Shown piece after piece: positions 10,316-17,151 of a stretch of DNA of 37,659 bases (position 1 is its first letter; each line of letters begins with the position of its first letter). The position numbers and the translations under genes were made by a program. The stretch covers positions 1 through 37,659 of the forward strand of contig CAIMFT010000185.1 of NCBI GenBank assembly GCA_903840385.1, written 5' to 3'. Under the pieces are notes generated by a model. It searched no databases. It worked only from the letters and a program-made list of their open reading frames with translations, and was not told the DNA's origin. This DNA is from an uncultured Holophagaceae bacterium (GTDB lineage Bacteria; Acidobacteriota; Holophagae; Holophagales; Holophagaceae).

Positions 10316-10621
10316 ATGGCTGCGAAAAAGGCCGTTCCCAGTCAGGTCCCCCTCGCCCTCGAGGGGGACCTGGATGTGTTTTCCATCCATGGTCAGTGGG
10401 AGCTCCTGCAGCCCCTGCTGACCTCGGAGCCTGGCCCTGTGACCCTGGACCTCAGTGGGATCGGGGACCTGGACATGTCCGGCGTCCAGCTGCTGCTCGC
10501 CCTGGAGCGGGACCTCCAGGCCCGGGGCTGCCAGCTCACCCTCGCAGGCGTCCAGGAGGCCTGGAAGACCCGCTACCAGCCCCTCGGCATGGCCGCCCTC
10601 TTTGAGGGGGGCCAGCCGTGA
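10316..10621 (+). CDS. STAS-domain protein of the chemosensory operon
   Basis: A 101-residue protein with one STAS domain, the fold of anti-anti-sigma factors and of MlaB. The central strand-helix unit VTLDLSGIGDLDMSGVQLLLALERDL carries Ser55 in the DMSG motif (shown here as DLDMSGVQ), the position that is phosphorylated in SpoIIAA/RsbV proteins. Other signs are the N-terminal ALEGDLDVFSIHGQWELL and the late QLTLAGVQEAWKTRYQPLGM. It sits between cheW and the soluble receptor-like gene; its TGA overlaps the GTG start of the next gene, so translation is coupled. I recall STAS genes at the same place in some proteobacterial che clusters, where their function is poorly defined. Whether Ser55 is phosphorylated is unknown. 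Confidence 0.85.
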   Translation: MAAKKAVPSQVPLALEGDLDVFSIHGQWELLQPLLTSEPGPVTLDLSGIGDLDMSGVQLLLALERDLQARGCQLTLAGVQEAWKTRYQPLGMAALFEGGQP

Positions 10622-11685
10622 GTCTCTGGTCCCGGAAAGCGCAGGCCTCGGGGCCCGTCGCCGACCTGGAGCCCGCTCCTCCGAGCGGGGCCACACGTCA
10701 GGCCCTCCTGCGCCTGGCCGGCCGTGAGGCCACCATGCTGGAGGGCCAGGTGGCCTTCCTGCAGCCGGAGCTCAACCAGGCCGACAGCCTGGTGGGCGAG
10801 GCCTCCCGCACCCTCGGAGAGTCCCTCAACACCCTGGACCGCAGCGTTCAGCACCAGCATCGCCTGGCCGCCGAGGTGCAGGTGGCCATGGCCATCACCC
10901 TGGAAGGGGACGCCGCTGCCGGTGAGGGCTTCGACGCCGTCAGCAACTCCATCATGGGCACGCTGGACGGCTTCGTGCAGAACATGCTGGAGATCTCCCA
11001 GTCCTCCATGCAGCTGGTCTCAGAGGTGGAGGACATCCGCACCCGCGCCACGGCCATGGAGGAGATGCTGGGGGAGCTGTCCGAGATCGCCGGGCGCACC
11101 CACCTCCTGTCCCTCAACGCCAACATCGAGGCCGCCCACGCCCGCCGCTTCGGCGCTGGTTTTGCTGTGGTGGCCGGCGAGGTCTCCAAGCTGGCGGACC
11201 GCAGCTCCGCCCTCAGTGCCACCATCCAGGAGCAGGTCAACGGGACCCGCCTGGCGCTGGAGCGCACGGATGCCCACGCCCAGACCATCGCCAGCAAGGA
11301 CATGACTGTGGCCATGGCCTCCAAGGCCGAGTCCCAGAAGCTGGTGCAGGCCCTCGAAGACAGCAACCTCCGGGTCAAGGGCCTCGTGGAACAGCTGGAG
11401 GGCAATGCCCGCATCATCCGTGAGCAGGTCGGCCATGTGGTGCGCTGCTTGCAGTTCGAGGACCTGGTTCACCAGACCCTCCAGGCCTGCCTCCAGGAGC
11501 TCGAGAACCTCCAGTCCCAGGCCCGGGCCTGGCGCGACTTCGAGTCCCTGCTTGGCTCCGAGGCCGAGGAGGCGGGGGCCCTGGAGACCCTCCACGACGC
11601 CCTGGGTGCCATCGAGGCCTCCCGGGTGCAGTTCCGTGCCGTCAAGAGCGCCTCGCTCGAGGCCGGCGATGTCGATCTCTTCTGA
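10618..11685 (+). CDS. Soluble chemoreceptor-like protein with CheZ-like D-x3-Q motif
   Basis: A 355-residue protein without any membrane segment. Residues about 157-198 (EIAGRTHLLSLNANIEAAHA, then FGAGFAVVAGEVSKLADRSS) form a recognisable but divergent chemoreceptor tip. The sequence before and after is long helical coiled coil. Residues 280-286 read FEDLVHQ inside an amphipathic helix, giving Asp282 and Gln286 with the same i/i+4 spacing as the catalytic Asp143/Gln147 in the FQDLTGQ segment of E. coli CheZ. The protein ends AGDVDLF, a short acidic-hydrophobic tail. It starts with GTG overlapping the STAS stop (GTGA) and lies 15 bp before cheY. I infer a cytosolic array-associated protein that could dephosphorylate CheY; without the motif it would simply be called a soluble MCP. 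No cheZ or cheC/cheX is seen elsewhere in the operon. Confidence 0.8.
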   Translation: MSLWSRKAQASGPVADLEPAPPSGATRQALLRLAGREATMLEGQVAFLQPELNQADSLVGEASRTLGESLNTLDRSVQHQHRLAAEVQVAMAITLEGDAAAGEGFDAVSNSIMGTLDGFVQNMLEISQSSMQLVSEVEDIRTRATAMEEMLGELSEIAGRTHLLSLNANIEAAHARRFGAGFAVVAGEVSKLADRSSALSATIQEQVNGTRLALERTDAHAQTIASKDMTVAMASKAESQKLVQALEDSNLRVKGLVEQLEGNARIIREQVGHVVRCLQFEDLVHQTLQACLQELENLQSQARAWRDFESLLGSEAEEAGALETLHDALGAIEASRVQFRAVKSASLEAGDVDLF

Positions 11686-11700
11686 TCAGGAGTCACCACG

Positions 11701-12063
11701 ATGAACCGTTGCATCCTCACCGTCGACGATTCGAGCACCATGCGCCAGATGATCACCTTCACCCTCAAGGGGGGGGACTTCGAGGTGCTTGAGGCCGGTG
11801 ACGGCGTCGAGGCCCTGGAGATCGCCCAGGGGAAGAAGCTGGCGCTGATCATCACCGACGTGAACATGCCGCGCATGGATGGGATCACCCTGGTCCACCG
11901 CCTGCGGGCCCTCCCGGAGTTCAAGTTCACGCCCATCCTGGTGCTCACCACGGAATCGGACGCCAGCATGAAGCAGAAGGGGAAGGAGGCGGGCGCCACA
12001 GGCTGGATCGTGAAGCCCTTCAGCCCCGAGAAGCTCATGGACACGGTCAACAAGGTCATCTGA
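11701..12063 (+). CDS. cheY: Chemotaxis response regulator CheY
   Basis: A 120-residue single receiver domain. Asp9-Asp10 form the metal site (LTVDDSSTMR), Asp53 in IITDVNMPRMDG is the phosphoacceptor, Thr83 (LVLTTE) the switch residue and Lys105 (IVKPF) the conserved lysine. Trp102 sits near the place of the Tyr106/Phe switch aromatic of classical CheY. The motif set and its position directly before cheA identify it as the CheY of this operon, receiving phosphate from CheA. The output partner (flagellar motor, pilus motor or enzyme) is not in the window. AGGAG upstream of ATG supports the start, and cheA follows after 8 bp. Confidence 0.94.
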   Translation: MNRCILTVDDSSTMRQMITFTLKGGDFEVLEAGDGVEALEIAQGKKLALIITDVNMPRMDGITLVHRLRALPEFKFTPILVLTTESDASMKQKGKEAGATGWIVKPFSPEKLMDTVNKVI

Positions 12064-12071
12064 GGTATCCC

Positions 12072-14162
12072 ATGTCCGATCCTATGGCCCAATTCCGAGA
12101 CGCCTTCTTCGAGGAGGCCACCGAGCTTGCCGACGGCATGGAGGCCACCCTGCTGGGACTTGACCTCCAGGCTGTGGAGGCCGAGGACCTCCACACGCTG
12201 TTCCGCGCTGCCCACTCCATCAAGGGCAACTCGGCCACCTTCGGCTTTCCCGCCGTCGCAGCCTTCACCCACAAGCTGGAGAGCACCCTGGAGCCCGTGC
12301 GGCAGGGCACCCGCCCCATGACCCCTGAGCTGCTGGAGCTGCTGCTCCAGGGCGTGGACCTCATCCGCAGCCACCTGCACCACGCCCGCCGGGGCGAGGC
12401 CCTGCCCGCCAAGGATCAGGCCGCCCAGGAAGTCCTCATCGCCAACCTGGAGGGCGACGGCACCCCGGTCATCGCCGCACCCGCGGCGGCCTTTACCCCC
12501 CTCACGGCCACCCTGACCGGCAAGGGCTTCGCCATCCGCTTCGAGTCCCCCAAGGACGCCTTCCGCCGGGGCATCAACCTGGAGCGCATGTTTCGGGACC
12601 TCGCCAAGCTCGGGACCCTGCAGAGCTGGCCGGACCTGCGCAGCATGCCCAGCCTGGAGGCCCTCGACCCCGAGGACTGCCACCTGGCCTGGGACCTGCG
12701 CCTGGAGACAGCCCGCCCCCAGATGGATGTGGACGAGGTCTTCGAGTTCGTGGCCGAAGGGGAGAACCTCAAGATCCAGCCCCTGAGTCCGGCCGGCTCC
12801 ATACCCCGCCTGGGCGACATCCTCCAGGATGAGGCTGGCGTCAGTCCCGCCGACATCCGCGAGGCCCTGGCCCAGCAGAAGCCCCTGGGCGAGATCCTGG
12901 TGGAGATGGGCAAGGTCAAGCCTGAGGCCGTGGGCAAGGCCCTCGAGCAGCAGCAGAAGAAGAAGAACCAGGCCGAAGCCAGTACCGTCCGCGTAGCCAC
13001 CGAAAAGATTGATCGCCTGGTGAACCTGGTGGGCGAGCTGGTCATCACCCAGGCCATGCTGGCTCAGGCCTCCCAGCAGATCCACACCACCCTCGGGGAA
13101 GAGCAGATGAGCGCGGCCCTGCTGCAGTTCGACCGCCAGACCCGGGAGCTGCAGGAGCGCGTCATGGGCATCCGCATGGTGCCCGTGGAGATGGTCTTCT
13201 CCCGCTTCCCCCGCATGGTCCACGAGCTGGGCAAGCAGCTGGGCCGCAGCGTCGAGCTGCTCATGGAGGGCACCGCCACCGAGCTGGACAAGACCTTCAT
13301 CGAGATGCTGGTGGATCCCCTCACCCACCTGGTCCGCAACGCCGTGGACCATGGGATGGAGGGTCCGGAAGAGCGCCTCGCCGCTGGCAAGCCCGCCACG
13401 GGAACCATCCTGCTCCGGGCTGCCAGCCGGGGCGGCCACATCCACATCGAGGTCAAGGACGACGGCCGCGGCCTCAACCGGGACCGCATCCTCCAGAAGG
13501 GCCTGGACAAGGGCCTCATCGCCCCCGGCACCAAGCCCACGGAAGACGAGCTGAACCTGCTGATCTTCGAGCCCGGGTTCTCCACGGTGGAAGCCGTGTC
13601 GGACCTCTCAGGCCGCGGCGTCGGCATGGACGTGGTGCGCCAGAATGTGCGCGTCCTGGGGGGCCGCATCGAGGTGGAGAGCGTCACCGGCAAGGGCACC
13701 ACCATCCGCCTGGTCCTGCCCCTCACCCTGGCCATCCTGGACGGCCTCACGGTCCGGGTGGGCGAGGAGACCTACGTCTTCCCCCTGGCCTCGGTGCTGG
13801 AGAGCTTCCAGTGCCAGCCCGAGGATGTGCGCAGCGTGAAGGGTGACCGCGAGGTGATCAGCCTGCGCGGAGAGTTCATTCCGGTGGTGCGCCTGCACAA
13901 CCTGCTGGCCTCCGCCCAGGACCACGATGCCAGTGGGCGCTCCCTGCTGGTGCTGGTGGAGTCCGAAGGCCGCCGGGCCGCCATGGCCGTGGACGAGCTG
14001 CTGGGTCAGCAGCAGGTGGTGATCAAGAGCCTGGAGACCCACTACAAGCGCGTGGAGGGGATCTCGGGTGCCACCATCCTGGGAGATGGCCGCGTGGCCC
14101 TCATCCTGGATGTCTCGGGCCTCATCCGCCTGGAGGCCGGGGCTGCAGCGGTCGAGGCATGA
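12072..14162 (+). CDS. cheA: Chemotaxis sensor histidine kinase CheA
   Basis: A 696-residue cytoplasmic kinase that phosphorylates CheY and CheB in response to receptors. P1/HPt occupies about residues 1-110 with phosphorylated His48 in FRAAHSIKGNSATFGF. A middle module (about 150-240) containing YAIRFESPKDAF-like sequence (read here as FAIRFESPKDAFRRGINLER) probably docks the response regulators. Another short segment includes LGEILVEMGKVKPEAV. P3 dimerisation starts near 303 (VATEKIDRLVNLVGELVIT). The P4 ATPase has LVRNAVDHG (about 418), DDGRGLNRDR (about 462) and GRGVGMDVVRQNVR (about 514). P5, the CheW-like part, spans about 550-690. There is a single HPt and no receiver domain. The stop overlaps the cheR start (ATGA). 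Confidence 0.97.
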   Translation: MSDPMAQFRDAFFEEATELADGMEATLLGLDLQAVEAEDLHTLFRAAHSIKGNSATFGFPAVAAFTHKLESTLEPVRQGTRPMTPELLELLLQGVDLIRSHLHHARRGEALPAKDQAAQEVLIANLEGDGTPVIAAPAAAFTPLTATLTGKGFAIRFESPKDAFRRGINLERMFRDLAKLGTLQSWPDLRSMPSLEALDPEDCHLAWDLRLETARPQMDVDEVFEFVAEGENLKIQPLSPAGSIPRLGDILQDEAGVSPADIREALAQQKPLGEILVEMGKVKPEAVGKALEQQQKKKNQAEASTVRVATEKIDRLVNLVGELVITQAMLAQASQQIHTTLGEEQMSAALLQFDRQTRELQERVMGIRMVPVEMVFSRFPRMVHELGKQLGRSVELLMEGTATELDKTFIEMLVDPLTHLVRNAVDHGMEGPEERLAAGKPATGTILLRAASRGGHIHIEVKDDGRGLNRDRILQKGLDKGLIAPGTKPTEDELNLLIFEPGFSTVEAVSDLSGRGVGMDVVRQNVRVLGGRIEVESVTGKGTTIRLVLPLTLAILDGLTVRVGEETYVFPLASVLESFQCQPEDVRSVKGDREVISLRGEFIPVVRLHNLLASAQDHDASGRSLLVLVESEGRRAAMAVDELLGQQQVVIKSLETHYKRVEGISGATILGDGRVALILDVSGLIRLEAGAAAVEA

Positions 14163-15019
14163 GCCGCATGGGCGACCTCCGCCGAGAACCCGCCGGTCTC
14201 GACCGGGTGCCGCTCTCCAACAGTACCTTCGAGGCCCTGCGGGACCTCCTCCACACCCACTCCGGCATTGCCCTGGCAAGCCACAAGCTCACCATGGTCC
14301 AGTCTCGTCTGGCCAAGCGCCTGCGCATCCTCGGCATCCTGACCTACGAGGACTACCTGGGCATGCTCCAGGACCACGCCAACGAGGAGTGGTCCGAGTT
14401 CATCAACGCTCTCACCACCAACCTCACCAGCTTCTTCCGGGAAGGTCACCACTTCACCCGCCTCGTGGAGCTGTTGGGGCCCAAGACCGCCTCCCGCAAG
14501 ATCCGCATCTGGAGTGCCGGCTGCAGCACCGGCGAGGAGCCCTACACCCTGGCCATGACCCTCCAGAAGGCCTATGGGGCCTCGGCTGCCATCCAGATCC
14601 ACGCCACGGACCTGGACACGGCGGTGCTGGACACGGCCTCCCGCGGGGTCTACCCCGTGGCGCGCATCGAGAACCTGGACGAGTCGTGGAAGCGCATGGC
14701 CTTCCTGAAGGGCACCGGGGGCCACGCCGGCAAGGTGCGCATCCGCCCCGAGCTGCGCCAGCTGATCACGTTCCAGGAGATGAACCTGCTGGATGCGAAG
14801 TGGCCGCTGGAGGCGGGTTCGTTCCAGGCCATCTTCTGCCGGAACGTCATGATCTACTTCGACAAGCCCACCCAGCGCGACCTGCTGCGCCGGTTCCACG
14901 GGATGCTGGAGCCTGAGGGCCTGCTCTTCGTGGGCCACAGCGAGGCCCTGCTGGACACCACCCTGGGCTTCCAGTCCCTCGGCCAGACCATCTACCGGCG
15001 GAAGGAGGGCAGGCCTTGA
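14159..15019 (+). CDS. cheR: Chemoreceptor glutamate methyltransferase CheR
   Basis: A 286-residue SAM-dependent methyltransferase that methylates glutamates of the receptors for adaptation. The N-terminal helical domain (about 1-90) precedes the Rossmann domain with IRIWSAGCSTGEEPYTLAM as SAM site I, then HATDLDTAVLDTA, and IFCRNVMIYFDKPTQRDLL near the end. The beta-subdomain reads FLKGTGGHAGKVRIRPELRQ and keeps the extra glycine-rich loop seen in E. coli CheR (GTGPHEGLVRVR). That loop is associated with binding of a C-terminal receptor pentapeptide, in keeping with QWEAF on both receptors here. It overlaps cheA by 4 bp, and its TGA overlaps the TTG start of cheD. Length is normal. Confidence 0.96.
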   Translation: MSRMGDLRREPAGLDRVPLSNSTFEALRDLLHTHSGIALASHKLTMVQSRLAKRLRILGILTYEDYLGMLQDHANEEWSEFINALTTNLTSFFREGHHFTRLVELLGPKTASRKIRIWSAGCSTGEEPYTLAMTLQKAYGASAAIQIHATDLDTAVLDTASRGVYPVARIENLDESWKRMAFLKGTGGHAGKVRIRPELRQLITFQEMNLLDAKWPLEAGSFQAIFCRNVMIYFDKPTQRDLLRRFHGMLEPEGLLFVGHSEALLDTTLGFQSLGQTIYRRKEGRP

Positions 15020-15630
15020 GCCCTCCCGCCGTTCCCATCGTCCTGGGCAGGGCGTCCAAGTATCTGGACCGGCACTTCAACCGGCAGGCCATGAAGATCC
15101 TGCCCGGGGAGTTCTACGCCACCACCGAGGACGAGGTGATCGTCACGGTGCTCGGCAGCTGTGTGGCGGCCTGCCTGCTGGACCCCATCGCCATGGTGGG
15201 AGGGATGAACCACTTCATGCTGCCCATGAAGAAGGGCGGCCACGAGCCGGATAGCTTCTATGCGGCGCGCTATGGGGCGGCCGCCATGGAGTACCTCATC
15301 AACAACCTCCTGCACCTGGGCGCCCAGCGGGACCGGCTGGTGGCCAAGGCCTTCGGCGGTGGCAAGGTGCTGCCGGGCATGACCTCCGATGTGGGTGGCC
15401 AGAACATCGACTTCGTGCGCCACTTCCTCCGCAGTGAGGACATCCCCCTCTGGAGCGAGGACATGGGCGGCCTGCATCCCCGCAAGGTCTATTTCTTCCC
15501 CCACACCGGACAGGTGCTGGTCAAGCGCATGGAACGGGCTCACAACGACACCGTCATCACCCGGGAGCTCAGCTACATGCAGGAGTTCACCAAAGACCCC
15601 ATGGAAGGGGATGTGGAGCTGTTCACATGA
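15016..15630 (+). CDS. cheD: Chemoreceptor glutamine deamidase CheD
   Basis: A 204-residue protein of the CheD family, which deamidates receptor glutamines to glutamates. The catalytic Cys49 lies in VTVLGSCVAACLLDP and the catalytic His66 in GGMNHFMLP. The start is TTG at 15016, overlapping the cheR stop. It yields an N-terminus with YLDRHFNRQAMKILPGEFY, which resembles longer proteobacterial CheDs; the first internal Met (residue 26) would remove part of this conserved region. The C-terminus GDVELFT closely resembles the AGDVDLF tail of the soluble receptor-like protein in the same operon. The following cheB start overlaps by 4 bp. No cheC partner gene is seen. CheD specificity for these receptors is inference. 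Confidence 0.95.
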   Translation: MSPPAVPIVLGRASKYLDRHFNRQAMKILPGEFYATTEDEVIVTVLGSCVAACLLDPIAMVGGMNHFMLPMKKGGHEPDSFYAARYGAAAMEYLINNLLHLGAQRDRLVAKAFGGGKVLPGMTSDVGGQNIDFVRHFLRSEDIPLWSEDMGGLHPRKVYFFPHTGQVLVKRMERAHNDTVITRELSYMQEFTKDPMEGDVELFT

Positions 15631-16694
15631 GTACAGAGACCCGCCGCCGTGTCTTGATCGTCGACGACAGTGCCCTGGTGCGCCAGGTGCTCACCAGCAT
15701 CCTCAGCCGGCATCCCATGCTGGAGGTGGTGGGCACCGCCAAGGATCCCTACGATGCCCGGGAGCGCATCAAGGAGCTGGACCCGGACGTACTCACCCTG
15801 GATGTGGAGATGCCCCGCATGGATGGGCTCACCTTCCTCAGCAAGCTCATGAAGGCCCACCCCATGCCCACCGTGATGCTGTCCAGCCTCACGGCCAAGG
15901 GCACGGGCACAGCGCTGGATGCGCTGGCCCTGGGGGCGGTGGATGTCATCGGCAAGCCCACCCTCGATCAGGCGGCGGGGCTGGAGGCCATGAGCTCCCA
16001 GATCGCCAACACGGTCTATGCAGCCTCGCTGGCCAGAGTGGCCGGCCACCGGGCTCCCGGGGGACCGCCCCGCCCCGCCGTCCAGCCCCTGTCCTCCCTG
16101 GCGGACCGGGCCAAGGCCGGCCGGGCCCTCATCGCCATCGGCTCCAGCACCGGCGGCACCGAGGCCCTGCGCCAGGTCTTCGAGCGCATCCCCGGGAACC
16201 TGCCCCCCATCGTCGTGGTCCAGCACATGCTGCCAGGCTTCACGGAGGCCTTCGCCGACCGCCTGGACCGCACCTGCCAGGCCCGGGTGAAGGTCGCCGC
16301 CGACGGAGAACCCCTCAAGGCGGGTGGCGTGTATCTGGCCCCCAGCGATGCCCACCTCTCCGTGGCCCGCCATGGGGCCGGCCTGCTGGCGATGCTCCAG
16401 CCCGGCGAGCGGGTCTCTGGCCACCTGCCCTCTGTGGACGTGCTGTTCCACTCCGTCGCCGCCACCAGCGGCGCCCACGCCATGGGCGTCATCCTGACGG
16501 GCATGGGCGAGGACGGCGCCCGGGGCCTCCTGCAGATGCGCCAGAAGGGCGCCCGCACCGTGGGCCAGGACGAAGCCACCTGCGTCGTCTACGGCATGCC
16601 CCGCGCCGCCTTCATGCGCGGCGCCGTGGAAGAGCAGGCCCCCCTCCTCAGCATCCCCGACCACCTCGTAGCGTGGTGTGGACGGGAGGCGTAG
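15627..16694 (+). CDS. cheB: Chemotaxis methylesterase/response regulator CheB
   Basis: A 355-residue two-domain protein. The receiver (about 1-125) has Asp13-Asp14 (LIVDDSALVRQ), phosphoacceptor Asp59 in LTLDVEMPRMDGL, and the lysine of VIGKPT. The C-terminal methylesterase domain (about 160-350) carries the catalytic triad Ser174 (AIGSSTGGTEAL), His200 (VVVQHMLPGFTEAF) and Asp296 (TGMGEDGARG). CheA-dependent phosphorylation should activate removal of methyl groups from the receptors, opposing CheR. It is the last gene of the operon, overlapping cheD by 4 bp (ATGA). After the stop comes repeat-rich non-coding DNA with no simple hairpin-plus-T terminator. Confidence 0.96.
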   Translation: MSTETRRRVLIVDDSALVRQVLTSILSRHPMLEVVGTAKDPYDARERIKELDPDVLTLDVEMPRMDGLTFLSKLMKAHPMPTVMLSSLTAKGTGTALDALALGAVDVIGKPTLDQAAGLEAMSSQIANTVYAASLARVAGHRAPGGPPRPAVQPLSSLADRAKAGRALIAIGSSTGGTEALRQVFERIPGNLPPIVVVQHMLPGFTEAFADRLDRTCQARVKVAADGEPLKAGGVYLAPSDAHLSVARHGAGLLAMLQPGERVSGHLPSVDVLFHSVAATSGAHAMGVILTGMGEDGARGLLQMRQKGARTVGQDEATCVVYGMPRAAFMRGAVEEQAPLLSIPDHLVAWCGREA

Positions 16695-16726
16695 GTCCTC
16701 AGCACGGAAATCGAAAAATGCATTCA

Positions 16727-16762
16727 CCGCTAAGACGCCAAGGGCGCCAAGACGGCTAGGAA
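16727..16762. repeat. 9-nt tandem array, CGCCAAG type (4 degenerate units)
   Basis: Four consecutive 9-nt units (CCGCTAAGA, CGCCAAGGG, CGCCAAGAC, GGCTAGGAA) lie 32 bp after the cheB stop. The same unit family forms an inverted pair at 29521-29602. Here only one arm is seen. The stretch from 16763 to 16813 is A+T-richer and shows no gene. Confidence 0.7.
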
Positions 16763-16813
16763 AAAAATCAATAATTTAAGGATCTTCCGGTATTTCAGGG
16801 AAAGAAATCTCAC

Positions 16814-17078
16814 CGCAGAGAACACAGAGAACGCAGAGAAAAACGGGCAAGGAATGGAACACCGATGAACACCGATAAAGGCTGATCAACACCGATTAGC
16901 GTGGGGGTGGGTTCGCTCGGCAATGCGCATGGGCTCCATCTCGGGGCGCCGCTGCCGCGCCTCTTGGGGGGCGCGGCCGTGGCACCCCGGGATGACTTCC
17001 GGCGACGCCGGAAGCCGCCTTCGGCGGGCCCATGCAGGTTGGGTCGGCGCGCCTCTGCGCTCTCTGCGTTCTCTGCGG
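16814..17078. repeat. Composite fold-back element: inverted 9-nt arrays enclosing a 10-nt array and three hairpins
   Basis: The left arm at 16814-16840 is three 9-nt units (CGCAGAGAA, CACAGAGAA, CGCAGAGAA). The right arm at 17052-17078 is three 9-nt units in inverse orientation (CCTCTGCGC, TCTCTGCGT, TCTCTGCGG). Between them lie a 10-nt tandem array at 16858-16897 (AACACCGATG, AACACCGATA, AAGGCTGATC, AACACCGATT) and three hairpins. These are GCCGCGCC/GGCGCGGC at 16954-16977, CTTCCGGCG-A-CGCCGGAAG at 16996-17014, and CCGCC-TTC-GGCGG at 17015-17027. It fills the gap between convergent cheB and the C45 gene. It could end transcription from both sides, be a relic of a mobile element, or be transcribed as a structured RNA; the sequence does not decide. 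Its 73-bp right flank (17079-17151) shows nothing else. Confidence 0.7.
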
Positions 17079-17151
17079 TTGGCGGTTCTTTCCCCCCCGG
17101 ATTTCCCGGATGAACCTTTTTCTTTATCGCCCTCAGCAGGGGTCGCAAGAC

